Positions 10,727 to 20,878 of a stretch of 64,000 nucleotides of DNA are shown piece after piece. How positions within the stretch are numbered: position 1 is the stretch's first letter; every line of letters begins with the position of its first letter. Source of the DNA: Formosimonas limnophila (GTDB taxonomy: Bacteria > Pseudomonadota > Gammaproteobacteria > Burkholderiales > Burkholderiaceae); assembly GCF_014652675.1 (NCBI RefSeq), contig NZ_BMZG01000007.1, positions 123,580 through 187,579 of the forward strand, given 5' to 3'. Both the position numbers and the translations under genes were made by a program. Below the pieces are notes generated by a model. It made no database searches and was not told the origin of the DNA. It saw nothing but the letters and a program-made list of their open reading frames with translations.

Positions 10727-11113
10727 GCTGTCTTCCTATTATTATTGAGCATTGATGTTTTTTAGTTCGCTCTATTATTTTGCGCATTGCTTGTACAATT
10801 TTTTGCGCTGTTGTCTCCTACCATGCTCCTTTCTAAAAATTCGTCACCGTCTGGGGGTGGAGATTTCGTTTTGAGAAGTCACACTGCAGTCCTCTTACGC
10901 GGCCTGAGTCTTATATAAGACCTCGCTCTGAGTGACGCGATTATGACAACTGTTTTGGTGCATTGCAAGTGAATTGTGGAGAAAAATACAATTTTCGATG
11001 TTGCGTCGCAATATACGTAAAAATCTGTTTTCAAAGGATTTTTGGGCAAATCATGTAAACGAAGAAAATAATCGTATGTTTTTAATCATTCACCAAATGA
11101 GTTATGGTCATTT
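10727..11113. other. Long intergenic region, no gene recognised; contains paired segments
   Basis: About 390 bases without a credible gene. A TACAAT box sits at 10793-10798. GTTGTC (about 10812) can pair with GACAAC (about 10943), and a perfect 14-base palindrome GTCTTATATAAGAC is at 10908-10921. This could be a structured RNA of about 150 nt on the plus strand, but I could not match it to a known family. Confidence 0.3.
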
Positions 11114-11154
11114 AAACAAAAGCACGACTGCTGATGGCTGTCGTGCTTTTGTTT
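11114..11154 (-). terminator. Terminator downstream of metG
   Basis: Long symmetric hairpin AAACAAAAGCACGAC / GTCGTGCTTTTGTTT with an 11-base loop, about 45 bases after the metG stop. Its A/T flanks let it act both ways. Confidence 0.85.
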
Positions 11155-11199
11155 GTTTTGGTGCGATAGAGTGCAAACGAGTGCAAGTTGAACGTGTGT

Positions 11200-13260
11200 T
11201 TACGAAATTCTCATACCTGGTTGTGCCCCTGCATTTGGCTCTAATAGGTATAAACCAGGGGTGGTTTTCTCGTCTTTGGCAGACGCACACAGCACCATGC
11301 CTTCTGAAATGCCAAATTTCATCTTGCGTGGCGCGAGATTGGCAACAAGGACGGTGAGTTTGCCAACTAAGTCTTCGGGCTTGTACACGGCGGCGATACC
11401 AGAGAACACATTGCGCATTTTGCCTTCGCCCGCGTCCAAGGTCAGTTGGAGTAATTTGGTCGAGCCTTCAACAGTGTTGCAGGCAACGATTTTGGCGATG
11501 CGCAAATCAACTTTAATGAAATCATCAATGGTGATGGTTTCAGCGATGTCCTCGATGTCTGTTGTTGCCGCGCTTTGGGTTGATTCGGCTTGCATGGACT
11601 CTTTGTTGGCCTCAAGCAGGGCGGCGATTTGTTTGTCTTCGACGCGGGTCATCATGTGACTGTAAGCATTGATGGCGTTGTTTGAACTCAACGGCGTATG
11701 CACGTCTGACCACTGCTGCGTGGCGATATTGAGGAATGTGTAGGCTTTGGCCGCCGTGGTGGGCAGCACTGGTGAAAGATAAACAGTCAAAATGCGGAAC
11801 GCTTCAAGGCAAATGCTGCACACAGTGTGTAGCTCATCGACTTTAGTCGCGTCTTTGGCCAAATCCCACGGTTTATTGGCGTCAATGAACACATTGATTT
11901 GATCGGCGAGCTCCATGACCGCGCGCATGGCCTTGCCGAACTCACGTGCTTCATACAACGTACCGATGTTGGCAGAGGCTGCGCGTAAGTTGGCTAATAG
12001 TTCGTGTGACATGGCCGCATCGTTGACTTTGCCGTCGAATCGTTTGACAAGGAAACCTGCTGCGCGACTGGCGATGTTGACGTATTTGCCGACAAGGTCA
12101 GAATTCACGCGCGAGATGAAGTCGTCAAGGTTCAGGTCTAAGTCCTCCATCGAGGCATTGAGTTTCGCGGCGAAATAGTAACGTAGCCATTCGGGGTTCA
12201 TGCCCGTTTGGATGAAACTGTCGGCGGTGATGAATGTGCCGCGTGATTTGCTCATTTTCGCACCATCCACGGTGAGGAAACCGTGGGCGAATACATTGGT
12301 TGGCGTTCGGTGACCTGAGAATTTCAGTGTGGCAGGCCAAAACAGTGTGTGGAAGTACAAAATGTCTTTGCCGATGAAGTGGTATTGCTCGGTGGTCGAG
12401 TTAGGCTTGACCCAGTCGTTGAAATTTAAACCGATGCGGTCAGCCAAGTTTTTAAAGCTCGCGTAGTAACCGACCGGTGCGTCGAGCCAAACGTAGAAGT
12501 ATTTGTTCGGTGCATTGGGAATCTCGAAGCCGAAGTATGGCGCATCGCGAGAAATATCCCAGTCGGAGAGTTTGTTCTCATCATCCGTGCCGAGCCATTC
12601 GCGCATTTTATTGGTCGCTTCTGGCTGCGCCAAGCCTTGTACCCAGTCGCGCAAAAACGTCTTGCAACGCTCGTCCGAGAGTTTAAAAAAATAATGCGTG
12701 GAAACTTTGCGCACAGGCGTCGCGCCCGATATGGCCGAGTATGGATTGATGAGGTCGGTCGGTGAATATGTCGTGCCGCAGACTTCGCAGTTATCGCCGT
12801 ATTGGTCTTTTGAGTGGCATTTCGGGCATTCGCCTTTGATGAAGCGGTCAGGTAGAAACATTTCTTTGACGGGGTCAAAGTATTGTTCAATGTCGCGTGC
12901 TTCGATGAAGCCGTTTTTGTGCAACTCGAGGTAAATCTCGCTACACAGCTGCTTGTTTTCTTCGGAGTCTGTTGAGTAATAGTTATCAAACGAAATGCCA
13001 AAGGCATCAAAGTCGCGTTTGTGTTCTTTCCAAACATTGTCAATCAATTGTTTTGGTGTCAAACCTTCTTTCTCCGCACGCAGCATCACAGGTGTGCCGT
13101 GTGTGTCATCCGCGCCGACGTAGTATACTTCGTGCTGATTGAGTTTCAGATAGCGCACCCAGACATCCGTTTGAATGTACTCGACCAAATGACCGATGTG
13201 AATTTGACCATTGGCATAGGGCAGGGCGGAAGTGACGAGGATTTGGCGTTTGTTGGACAT
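11200..13260 (-). CDS. metG: Methionyl-tRNA synthetase
   Basis: 686 residues from the ATG at 13260 ([18 protein letters not shown]); an earlier in-frame start adds 15 unlikely residues. Class I synthetase motifs are visible: HIGH-type site as GQIHIGHL and KMSKS as [11 protein letters not shown] zinc knuckle with [17 protein letters not shown] is present, as in the dimeric E. coli-like form. The last 100 residues form the EMAPII-like tRNA-binding OB domain ([20 protein letters not shown]). It charges initiator and elongator tRNA with methionine. Divergent from apbC with 73 bases between the starts. Confidence 0.98.
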   Translation of the reverse strand: MSNKRQILVTSALPYANGQIHIGHLVEYIQTDVWVRYLKLNQHEVYYVGADDTHGTPVMLRAEKEGLTPKQLIDNVWKEHKRDFDAFGISFDNYYSTDSEENKQLCSEIYLELHKNGFIEARDIEQYFDPVKEMFLPDRFIKGECPKCHSKDQYGDNCEVCGTTYSPTDLINPYSAISGATPVRKVSTHYFFKLSDERCKTFLRDWVQGLAQPEATNKMREWLGTDDENKLSDWDISRDAPYFGFEIPNAPNKYFYVWLDAPVGYYASFKNLADRIGLNFNDWVKPNSTTEQYHFIGKDILYFHTLFWPATLKFSGHRTPTNVFAHGFLTVDGAKMSKSRGTFITADSFIQTGMNPEWLRYYFAAKLNASMEDLDLNLDDFISRVNSDLVGKYVNIASRAAGFLVKRFDGKVNDAAMSHELLANLRAASANIGTLYEAREFGKAMRAVMELADQINVFIDANKPWDLAKDATKVDELHTVCSICLEAFRILTVYLSPVLPTTAAKAYTFLNIATQQWSDVHTPLSSNNAINAYSHMMTRVEDKQIAALLEANKESMQAESTQSAATTDIEDIAETITIDDFIKVDLRIAKIVACNTVEGSTKLLQLTLDAGEGKMRNVFSGIAAVYKPEDLVGKLTVLVANLAPRKMKFGISEGMVLCASAKDEKTTPGLYLLEPNAGAQPGMRIS

Positions 13261-13333
13261 AGATGATTGACTCGAATAATGGATGTTTGTCGCGCATGGG
13301 CGCAAACCGCGATTTTACCACAGGGCATACCGC

Positions 13334-14383
13334 ATGAATCAGCAAGAATTACAAACCGCATTAGACACGCTACCGATTGAGCAAGGCGAGCCACTCACGC
13401 TCGGCCAAACCCGCGCATTGAAAAAAATCGACGGTCAGATTTTACATATTGAACTATCCTATCCATGCGTCAGCCAACATGAAGATTTAACACGCCGCAT
13501 CCAGCAAGCCATCGGTGAGCAATACGCGGTCAACATCACCACCAAAGTTGCTGCCCACGTAGTGCAAGCAGGTCTAACTGTCTCACCTAATGTTAAAAAT
13601 GTCATTGCCATCGCTTCAGGCAAAGGCGGCGTCGGCAAAAGCACCACTGCTGTGAATCTCGCGCTTGCGCTGGCCGTTGAAGGTGCGAAAGTGGGCTTGC
13701 TGGACGCGGATATCTACGGTCCATCTGTCCCTTTATTGCTCAATTTATCAGGCAAACCCGAGTTGGATGCTACTGAAAAAATGATTCCACCTGTACGTTA
13801 CGCTGTTCAGGCCAACTCCATCGGCTTTCTGATTGATGTAGATTCGCCCATGGCATGGCGCGGCCCGATGGTTTCACAAGCGTTGCAGCAATTATTCAAT
13901 CAAACCGCGTGGAATGACCTCGATTATCTCATCATAGATATGCCGCCTGGTACGGGTGATATTCAGCTCACTTTGTCACAAAAAATTCCCGTCACGGGTG
14001 CTGTGATTGTCACCACGCCACAGGATTTGGCATTGCTCGACGCACGTAAGGGATTGAAAATGTTCGAAAAAACCAATGTCCCCGTGCTCGGCATCATCGA
14101 GAATATGGCATTACACACTTGTTCTGCATGCGGTCACGAAGAAGCTGTTTTTGGCGAAGGAGGTGCGGCCAAAATGAGTGCAGATTTTTCTGTGAATTTA
14201 TTGGGTCAACTGCCTTTGTCCATTGACATTCGCACCGCGGCGGACAGTGGTCAACCAACGGTTGCTCAGAATCCAAACAGTCATCATGCGCAACACTATC
14301 GCAGCATGGCACGAAAAATGGCGGCTGCTGTATCGGGTCTGCCAAAAGATTTGAGTCACAAGTTTAAAGTGACGACGGTTTGA
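13334..14383 (+). CDS. apbC: Mrp/ApbC-family Fe-S cluster carrier ATPase
   Basis: 349 residues from the ATG at 13334. An N-terminal DUF59-type segment is followed by the deviant Walker A motif ASGKGGVGKSTTAVN near residue 100, then LLDADIYGPSVPLLL and DMPPGTGDIQLTL, all hallmarks of the Mrp/NBP35 group. A CSACGH motif near residue 260 provides the conserved CxxC that holds the bridging cluster. It loads and delivers Fe-S clusters to target proteins. The metG/apbC divergent pair is common in proteobacteria. A symmetric terminator follows. Confidence 0.95.
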   Translation: MNQQELQTALDTLPIEQGEPLTLGQTRALKKIDGQILHIELSYPCVSQHEDLTRRIQQAIGEQYAVNITTKVAAHVVQAGLTVSPNVKNVIAIASGKGGVGKSTTAVNLALALAVEGAKVGLLDADIYGPSVPLLLNLSGKPELDATEKMIPPVRYAVQANSIGFLIDVDSPMAWRGPMVSQALQQLFNQTAWNDLDYLIIDMPPGTGDIQLTLSQKIPVTGAVIVTTPQDLALLDARKGLKMFEKTNVPVLGIIENMALHTCSACGHEEAVFGEGGAAKMSADFSVNLLGQLPLSIDIRTAADSGQPTVAQNPNSHHAQHYRSMARKMAAAVSGLPKDLSHKFKVTTV

Positions 14384-14457
14384 GTTCGTCTTCAGAACCC
14401 AAGTTATAGGATATCGCTCAAAGATTAGCGTGAGGCTGTTTTCTGACCAACGTGTAC

Positions 14458-14498
14458 AAAAAAACCGCCATGGGATTGCTCTCATGGCGGTTTTTTTG
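14458..14498. terminator. Symmetric terminator between apbC and the small minus-strand ORF
   Basis: Hairpin AAACCGCCATG / CATGGCGGTTT flanked by A and T runs; serves both converging genes. Confidence 0.85.
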
Positions 14499-14513
14499 TC
14501 ATTAGGTATTGGA

Positions 14514-14645
14514 TTATTTTGCGACTTCTTTCAGTACCTCTGATTGTGCGGCTTGCAAATCCATCATGGTTTTGTGGAAGCTTTTATTGGCCTCTTGAAG
14601 TTTCTTCATGTCTTTTGCCTTGACTGCTTCTAAAAAAGACTTCAT
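14514..14645 (-). CDS. Small helical protein, phasin-like tail (possibly truncated)
   Basis: 43 codons from the ATG at 14645 to the stop at 14514. The sequence is strongly helical and charged (MKSFLEAVKAKDMKKLQEAN, then MMDLQAAQSEVLKEVAK), like the C-terminal part of phasins. The frame stays open 5' of the ATG for another 18 codons (including LKAIDSISTD) without an upstream ATG, so this may be the tail of a truncated longer gene. It converges on the terminator shared with apbC. Function not known. Confidence 0.4.
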   Translation of the reverse strand: MKSFLEAVKAKDMKKLQEANKSFHKTMMDLQAAQSEVLKEVAK

Positions 14646-14828
14646 GTCTGTTGATATTGAGTCAATCGCCTTTAGATTACTGTTGTGATCCCTAAATTAT
14701 ATGAAGGTTAGTTGACGTATCGCATCCGTGGGTGTGGTCGCATTTTATCAGTAGCCCTGATTTTCGGTGATTTTGGCCTGTTTTTTTGCAGTTTATGGAT
14801 AAAAAACTGAGAAATCTGTTATTTCTCT

Positions 14829-14857
14829 CTTGAAAAGAGAGGCAATGCCTCCAATTA
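14829..14857 (+). promoter_or_regulatory. Sigma-32-like heat-shock promoter of dnaK
   Basis: CTTGAAA at 14829-14835, 13 bases, then CTCCAATTA at 14849-14857, close to the heat-shock consensus CTTGAA-N13/14-CCCCATTA. It lies about 80 bases before dnaK. Confidence 0.7.
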
Positions 14858-14938
14858 GCCATCAAGACGCAATCATCGTCGCGTTCAAGATTTTTAAGCA
14901 ATTGATTCATTTATATAAACAGCTATTTGGAGAGCAAC

Positions 14939-16858
14939 ATGGGTAAAATTATTGGTATTGATTTGGGCACAACCAACTCTTGCGTTTCGGTCATGGAAGG
15001 CAACACACCAAAAGTCATCGAAAATGCCGAAGGCGCGCGTACCACGCCGTCGATTATTGCGTACACCAACGACGAGATTTTGGTTGGTGCACCAGCGAAA
15101 CGTCAGGCGGTGACCAATCCTAAAAACACGTTGTACGCGATTAAACGCTTGATTGGTCGTCGCTTTGAAGACCAAGAAGTCCAAAAAGACATCAGCCATA
15201 TGCCATTTGACATCATTAAAGCCGACAATGGCGATGCATGGGTAAGTGTCAATGGCGACAAGCTTGCGCCACCACAAATCTCTGCAGAAGTTTTGCGCAA
15301 GATGAAAAAAACCGCTGAAGACTACCTCGGCGAAACAGTTACTGAAGCAGTCATCACCGTACCTGCGTATTTCAACGATGCGCAACGTCAAGCCACTAAA
15401 GATGCGGGTCGCATTGCGGGTCTCGATGTGAAACGCATCATCAACGAGCCGACTGCGGCAGCGTTGGCGTTCGGTTTGGACAAAACCGATAAAGGTGACC
15501 GTAAAGTGGTGGTCTATGACTTGGGTGGTGGTACGTTTGACGTGTCAATCATCGAAATCGCAGACGTCGATGGCGAAAAACAATTTGAGGTATTAGCAAC
15601 CAACGGTGATACATTCTTGGGTGGTGAAGACTTTGATCAATTGGTCATTGCTTACCTCATCGAAGAGTTCAAAAAAGAACAAGGCGTTGATCTGTCAAAA
15701 GACATGCTTGCTTTGCAACGTCTCAAAGATGCTGCCGAAAAAGCCAAAATCGAATTGTCATCAGCGACGCAAACCGAAATCAACTTGCCGTACATCACCG
15801 CTGATGCGAGCGGTCCAAAACACATGGCGATCAAAATCACCCGCGCTAAACTCGAAGCGTTGGTGGATGATTTGGTTGAGCGCACGATTGCGCCATGCCG
15901 CACAGCATTGAAAGACGCTGGTTTGAAAGTGTCTGACATTGACGACGTGATTTTGGTTGGCGGTCAAACGCGTATGCCCAAAGTGCAAGAAAAGGTAAAG
16001 GAATTCTTTGGTAAAGAAGCACGTAAAGACATCAACCCTGATGAAGCAGTGGCGGTTGGCGCGGCGATTCAAGGTCAAGTTTTGGGCGGTGATCGCACCG
16101 ACGTGTTGTTGCTAGACGTCACACCACTCTCGCTCGGTATTGAAACCATGGGCGGCGTGATGACCAAGATGATCAACAAAAACACGACGATTCCGACCAA
16201 GTTTGCACAGGTGTACTCAACGGCCGATGACAATCAGCCTGCGGTAACGATTAAAGTGTTCCAAGGTGAGCGTGAAATCGCGCAGTACAACAAGTTGCTC
16301 GGCGAGTTTAATCTCGAGGGTATTGCGCCAGCTCCGCGTGGTGTTCCGCAAATTGAGGTGACTTTTGACATTGACGCCAATGGTATTTTGCATGTGAGTG
16401 CGAAAGACAAAGGCACTGGCAAAGAAAACAAAATCACCATCAAAGCGAACTCTGGTTTGTCTGAAGAAGAAATCGCCCAAATGGTCAAAGATGCTGAGAT
16501 GAACGCCGATGCTGATAAAACTCAACGCGAGTTGGTTGAAGCACGCAACGGTGCGGATGCTTTGGTACACTCAACCAAAAAATCTTTGGAAGAGTACGGT
16601 GATAAAGTCTCTGCTGAGGAAAAAACCGCGATTGAAGCGGCTTTGAAAGAGCTCGAAGAAGCCATTCCAGCTGGCTCGAAAGAAGACTTAGAGTCAAAAA
16701 CCGAAGCCTTGAGCAAAGCAGCCATGAAACTCGGTGAAGCGATGTACGCTGACATGCAAGCCAAAGCGCAAGCGGAACAAGCTGGTGCTGAAAAAGCACC
16801 AGAACAAGCTGATGTGGTGGATGCTGAGTTCACAGAAGTGAAAAAAGATGATAAATAA
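14939..16858 (+). CDS. dnaK: Molecular chaperone DnaK (Hsp70)
   Basis: 639 residues from the ATG at 14939, preceded by GGAGAG. It begins [20 protein letters not shown], then shows [15 protein letters not shown] and [14 protein letters not shown], the Hsp70 ATPase signatures. The substrate-binding beta domain, the helical lid and the C-terminal charged tail ([10 protein letters not shown]) are complete. It folds and refolds proteins with DnaJ and GrpE, but neither gene is adjacent here; upstream is an unrelated small ORF and downstream a DUF805 gene. A sigma-32-like promoter precedes it and a strong terminator follows. Confidence 0.98.
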   Translation: MGKIIGIDLGTTNSCVSVMEGNTPKVIENAEGARTTPSIIAYTNDEILVGAPAKRQAVTNPKNTLYAIKRLIGRRFEDQEVQKDISHMPFDIIKADNGDAWVSVNGDKLAPPQISAEVLRKMKKTAEDYLGETVTEAVITVPAYFNDAQRQATKDAGRIAGLDVKRIINEPTAAALAFGLDKTDKGDRKVVVYDLGGGTFDVSIIEIADVDGEKQFEVLATNGDTFLGGEDFDQLVIAYLIEEFKKEQGVDLSKDMLALQRLKDAAEKAKIELSSATQTEINLPYITADASGPKHMAIKITRAKLEALVDDLVERTIAPCRTALKDAGLKVSDIDDVILVGGQTRMPKVQEKVKEFFGKEARKDINPDEAVAVGAAIQGQVLGGDRTDVLLLDVTPLSLGIETMGGVMTKMINKNTTIPTKFAQVYSTADDNQPAVTIKVFQGEREIAQYNKLLGEFNLEGIAPAPRGVPQIEVTFDIDANGILHVSAKDKGTGKENKITIKANSGLSEEEIAQMVKDAEMNADADKTQRELVEARNGADALVHSTKKSLEEYGDKVSAEEKTAIEAALKELEEAIPAGSKEDLESKTEALSKAAMKLGEAMYADMQAKAQAEQAGAEKAPEQADVVDAEFTEVKKDDK

Positions 16859-16880
16859 TTGATGGTTTCAGATAGGAACT

Positions 16881-16920
16881 CCCCCTTGTTGCAAAACAAG
16901 GGGTTTTTTGTTTTTTTTGA
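16881..16920 (+). terminator. Terminator of dnaK
   Basis: CCCCTTGTT / AACAAGGGG stem with a short loop followed by long T runs. Confidence 0.92.
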
Positions 16921-17087
16921 TTAAAGACGCCTATATCGTTGAGGAAATGTAAAGATATTTGGCAAATATATTGTATTGACTTGAATTAAAACGGATAAGC
17001 TATTACTATTCACAAGCGTTTGCAGTACGCGAAATGATTATTTTAACCATTTCAATCAGTAACAAAATTTATCTAAGGGACGTCACA

Positions 17088-17462
17088 ATGAAAGAATTTA
17101 TTGATATTTTTATGAATGTGGTTAAGGCCAAGTATGCTCAGTTCTCTGGACGTGCGCGTCGCAAAGAGTTCTGGGGGTTCCAGTTGGTTGGTTTTGTTAT
17201 TTCGATTTTGTTGGCCATTATTGATGGCATTTTAGGGACGATGTCTGGTGGTATTGGGATGCTGCAAGGTATTTTTGCATTGGCACTTCTGATTCCTTCT
17301 GTTGCCTTGATCATTCGTCGGCTGCATGACACCGATCGTAGCGGCTGGTGGGCTCTTTTGTGTGTGGTGCCTTTAGCAAACATTGCGCTTGTTGTCCTTA
17401 TGTTTTTGGAGGGCACGAAAGGTACTAATCGCTTTGGCTCTGATCCCAAAGCGCTGTCTTAA
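17088..17462 (+). CDS. DUF805-family inner-membrane protein (YhaH-like)
   Basis: 124 residues from the ATG at 17088, preceded by AAGGGA. The N-terminus MKEFIDIFMNVVKAKYAQFS then GRARRKEFWGFQL is the DUF805 signature, and RRLHDTDRSGWWALL in the second half is the other conserved motif. Three to four membrane helices. The biochemical role of the family is unknown. Single-gene unit with its own terminator. Confidence 0.92.
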   Translation: MKEFIDIFMNVVKAKYAQFSGRARRKEFWGFQLVGFVISILLAIIDGILGTMSGGIGMLQGIFALALLIPSVALIIRRLHDTDRSGWWALLCVVPLANIALVVLMFLEGTKGTNRFGSDPKALS

Positions 17463-17481
17463 AATTTCAGGGTGTCATTTG

Positions 17482-17506
17482 AACCGAGCATTTGCTCGGT
17501 TTTTTG
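17482..17506 (+). terminator. Terminator after the DUF805 gene
   Basis: ACCGAGCA / TGCTCGGT hairpin followed by six T. Confidence 0.88.
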
Positions 17507-17693
17507 TTGTGCAGGTGGGTTCTTGTTTATTTGGTCTTATGCTCTTTAACTAAAAATAGTCTTTGCAAACGGGACGTGTGTAAGCGTAAGCTTACGTAAG
17601 ACCTTTATGGTGTAAAAATACGATAAATCAGTATCTGCCAGCAGTATTTTTGATGGATTTGGGTAAAATGTGCGGCCTATTTTAATTTTGTGA

Positions 17694-18548
17694 ATGTTCT
17701 TAATGAAACTCTCCCAATTTGACGTATGGTTGATACATCGTGCCCCTGAGACTGAGTTATCAGGTTTTTCTCGTTTTTTCAAAGAATTCTGGTTTTTCGG
17801 GTTAAAAAACGCGCGAGCATGTTTGTTTGCGGGGTTGTTTTTCTTGTCGATGATGTTTGTGCCGCGAACTGGCGTGTTGGGTGTTCCTAAATATGATGTG
17901 TTGTTGATCATCGCAGTGAGCATTCAGGCATGGATGGTTTGGGCAAAGTTAGAAACGTGGGATGAGCTGAAAGCCATCACGGTGTTTCATTTGGTGGGGT
18001 TCGCTTTAGAGGCATTTAAGGTCTCGGGCAGCATTGGCTCGTGGAGTTATCCTTTGGAGGGCTATACGAAATTATTTGGTGTGCCACTGTTTTCGGGCTT
18101 TATGTATGCTGCGGTGGGTAGCTACATCATTCAGGCGTGGCGGTTATTTGATATGCGGATTCGTCACCATCCGTCGTATTGGTTGGCGACGTTGGCGGCT
18201 TTGATGATTTATGCGAATTTTTTCACACATCACTTCATTGGGGATTATCGCTGGTATATTGGGGCGTTTGTTTTGGGCTTGTACTCACGCACACGCGTGG
18301 TGTTTCGGCCGCTTGACCGTGATCGTTGGATGCCGCTGTTGCTGGGGTTTATTTTGACAGGATTTTTTATTTGGTTGGCTGAGAATATCGGGACGTTTCT
18401 TGGTGTGTGGCAGTACCCAAATCAGATGGGCGCGTGGGCAACGGTGCATATTGGTAAATGGAGTTCGTGGGCGATGCTGGTGGTGATGACGTTTACGATT
18501 ATTGTGAATTTGAAACACGTGAAGGAAACGATTCATGTCCCAGAGTAA
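17694..18548 (+). CDS. DUF817-family integral membrane protein
   Basis: 284 residues, mostly hydrophobic, with about eight membrane helices. The stretch ELKAITVFHLVGFALEAFKV followed by GSIGSWSYPLEGYTKLFGVP, and later HFIGDYRWYIGAFVLGLYSR, match the pattern I recall for DUF817 (COG3739, YoaT-like). No function is known for the family. Its last 14 bases overlap the start of the following (broken) monooxygenase gene, suggesting they were co-transcribed. A second possible start, ATG 17703, is equally plausible. Confidence 0.82.
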   Translation: MFLMKLSQFDVWLIHRAPETELSGFSRFFKEFWFFGLKNARACLFAGLFFLSMMFVPRTGVLGVPKYDVLLIIAVSIQAWMVWAKLETWDELKAITVFHLVGFALEAFKVSGSIGSWSYPLEGYTKLFGVPLFSGFMYAAVGSYIIQAWRLFDMRIRHHPSYWLATLAALMIYANFFTHHFIGDYRWYIGAFVLGLYSRTRVVFRPLDRDRWMPLLLGFILTGFFIWLAENIGTFLGVWQYPNQMGAWATVHIGKWSSWAMLVVMTFTIIVNLKHVKETIHVPE

Positions 18549-19759
18549 ATTGAGTGATTTGTCGGTTGCTGTGGTGGGCGGCGGTATTGCGGGGGCTGTG
18601 GCTGCGCTGATGCTCGGACGGCTGGGGGCGCGTGTGACGCTGTTTGAGCAAGTACCTGAGCCTCGTGCTGTCGGGGCTGGGATTTTGTTGCAACCAACTG
18701 GTTTGGCGGTGTTGAGGGCGATTGATGAGGGCATTGAGGCGGAGCTGGAGGGGGCGCGAATCGTGCAGCTGCTCGGACATACGCCGAGTGGACGCGTGGT
18801 GCTGGACAGTCAATATCGGTTTTGGCGTGAAGGCTCATACGGCTTGGGGATTCACCGTGGGGCGTTGTTTGATGCGCTGCGGCGGCGTTTGCGAGGGTTG
18901 CCGAATGTGACGGTACGCACGGGTGTGACGGTGGTGAGGGTTGAGCAAAGTGAGCTGGGCACAGTGCTGTTTGATGGCGAGGATAATTTTTCTAAGTGCG
19001 ATGTGGTGGTGCTGGCTGAGGGGGTGAATTCTAAATTGCGCGGTCAACTGAACATTCCATACAGTGCAAAGCCGTATCCGTGGGGCGCGTTTTATGCGAT
19101 TTTGCCGTCGGTGGCCAGCCTACCACAGGACGTGTTGTTACAACGCTATGAAGCGGCGCGCAAGATGACGGGTTTTGCCGATGGGTTTATTTGGTGGGCA
19201 GGCGATGAGCAGTTTGTTTTGGAGCGTGCCTCTTGAAGCGTTGTCTATGAAACCGTCGATTGATGAATTTAAGCGAAATGTGTTGGCGATTTAGCCGCAG
19301 TTGGATGAGTTTCTAAAGCCGTTGGTGGATGCGGAGCAGCTCGCGGCGGCGCGTTATGCTGATGTTGTCATGCCACATTGGCACGATAATCGTGTGGTGC
19401 TGATTGGCGATGCGGCACATGCGATGAGTCCGCAGCTCGAACAGGGTGCGAATATGGGGCTGATGGATGCGTATGAGCTGGTTCGGCAGCTGATGAGTCA
19501 ACCCAGTGTCCCAGATGCACTGTCCCAGTACAGCACGGCACGCAAGCATCATCTGCGCTATTACCAGTGGGCGAGCCGCTGGCTCACGCCGCTGTTTCAA
19601 TCTTATCGAACTGCGGCGCCTTGGCTGCGCGATCGATTGATGAATTCGGGCAATCAATTGCCGATGGTGCGTCGATTTGGCGCGGATACACTGGTTGGGG
19701 TGAAGCAAGGCTGGCTGCGGGCGAATATGGATTTGGGTGAGATTGATTCATTGTGGTGA
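18535..19759 (+). pseudogene. FAD-dependent monooxygenase (PHBH/UbiH-like), broken
   Basis: The first part (18535-19236) begins with the FAD-binding Rossmann motif VAVVGGGIAGAVAALMLGRL and the typical LFEQVPEPRAVGAGILLQPT. Around 19212-19222 the frame must shift by one to continue as FWSVPLEALSMKPSIDEFKR. That frame then hits an in-frame TAG at 19292-19294, after which the second part runs to 19759 with the conserved RVVLIGDAAHAMSPQLEQGA motif of class A flavoprotein hydroxylases. One frameshift and one nonsense codon make it a likely pseudogene. The substrate of the intact enzyme cannot be told. Confidence 0.85.
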
Positions 19760-20244
19760 TGCTTAACCCAAGTTTTGTGGTAAATACAACATAAAAGTGA
19801 TTTTTTAGACGGTGTTTTGATGAAAATATCATTTTTGGTTGCAAGGTTTTAAAAAATAGCACTACAATTCGCCCATCTTACGAATGCGAACGTGAGTCAA
19901 ACAATTATAAAAGCGTGACGAATCACCCAAGAACAGCGACCACATAAAAACAAGCGTTGTACCCAATCAGATTCGTTGATTGATTAACTTTATCTTTACC
20001 AGCTGTCTCGTCGGGACACGGTATCTCAAAATTTTTAGTGTCACCCACATGGTTTTGACCATGGTGTTTTGTCAGAGCATTTGCTTTACGGACATGACGA
20101 CGGTGACAAATCGTTTAACCCTATTGACGCCTCATCGCTTGCGATGCATCGCCCCCGCCACACTGCAAATATATAGACAAGGTAGAACCGCGTGCGCGAG
20201 CCATCCGAGTGACGAGATGACAAAAACCCTATAGGAGCGCCATC
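19760..20244. other. 485-base gene-free region with a candidate promoter
   Basis: No credible gene. TTGCAA at 19838-19843 and TACAAT about 18 bases later form a candidate plus-strand promoter, which would give the next small gene a leader of nearly 400 nt. A palindrome CATGGTTTTGACCATG lies near 20049-20064. Nothing else recognised. Confidence 0.3.
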
Positions 20245-20451
20245 ATGAGTGCGAAGAAAAAGGCGTCGATGCGCCTAACCATACCGATAACGCCGCGTGC
20301 ACCAAGGAATCCGCTGGTTGCAGTGGCCAAACTAAGACAAGCGGGCAGCCATCGAGCCAGCCGAAAAACGGAGCGTAAGACACAACAACGGGCGCTGAAA
20401 AAATACTTAAGGAAGGATGGACTGCCCACAACCGAGCGGCTTGCTACATGA
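20245..20451 (+). CDS. Small basic conserved protein, function unknown
   Basis: 68 residues with a GGAG ribosome site 8 bases before the ATG. It is very rich in Lys and Arg. The middle part, PRNPLVAVAKLRQAGSHRAS followed by RKTERKTQQRALKK, resembles a family of small basic proteins common in beta- and gammaproteobacteria (RNP...AGSHRK...R pattern), as I remember it. Such charge suggests nucleic-acid or ribosome contact, but no function is established. Preceded by an unusually long gene-free leader. Confidence 0.6.
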   Translation: MSAKKKASMRLTIPITPRAPRNPLVAVAKLRQAGSHRASRKTERKTQQRALKKYLRKDGLPTTERLAT

Positions 20452-20560
20452 TTTATTCAGGCTGCTGTGTTGTGGATGGTTCGTCCTAAAGACAAAATGA
20501 ACACAGAAATTTTTACCCAAACAGTCAGCTCGACGACGGTGCGTTGGTTGCTGCGATGGT

Positions 20561-20767
20561 TTGGCGCAGGTTTTGGGGCGTACGGCGTTGGCTGAGTTTG
20601 AGTCTGTGGTGGCGGGGTTGTGTGTGTTGACACTAGGTGACTTCGCAGCGGTCCTGCGCCGCAGTCGATTAAGCCCAATCGTTGATGAAGCGAGTTTTAT
20701 CAAAGCGTTGCGCGCTGAATGTGACTTAAAAGAAAACACCATGCAGTCCATGGATTTCGTGGTGTAA
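20561..20767 (+). CDS. Hypothetical small protein or gene remnant
   Basis: About 68 residues in an open frame that begins with a TTG and extends further upstream without an ATG. The part LCVLTLGDFAAVLRRSRL, then SPIVDEASFIKALRAECDL, looks like real protein sequence and the frame ends right before a good terminator. Another frame from ATG 20476 also looks coding for about 35 codons, so a frameshifted gene is possible. Family not recognised. Confidence 0.35.
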   Translation: MAQVLGRTALAEFESVVAGLCVLTLGDFAAVLRRSRLSPIVDEASFIKALRAECDLKENTMQSMDFVV

Positions 20768-20775
20768 CGCAAAAT

Positions 20776-20807
20776 AAAAAGATGGCGACTGGTTCGCCAT
20801 CTTTTAT
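20776..20807 (+). terminator. Terminator
   Basis: AAAGATGGCGA / TCGCCATCTTT hairpin followed by T-rich sequence, directly after the small ORF ending at 20767. Confidence 0.85.
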
Positions 20808-20878
20808 TGTTTTATTACAGCGCAAAAGTTATGGCAAAATACATGGGCACGAACATTCATTTTGTCAGAAAGGCGTTT

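Noticed and set aside
14894..15391. 165-codon frame antisense to dnaK
   Set aside because: Shadow of a highly conserved gene with biased codons.
19980..20234. 84-codon plus-strand frame in the 19.8-20.2 kb gap
   Set aside because: No ribosome site and no family likeness.
20407..20772. 121-codon minus-strand frame
   Set aside because: Low-complexity and antisense to two more plausible small frames and their terminator.
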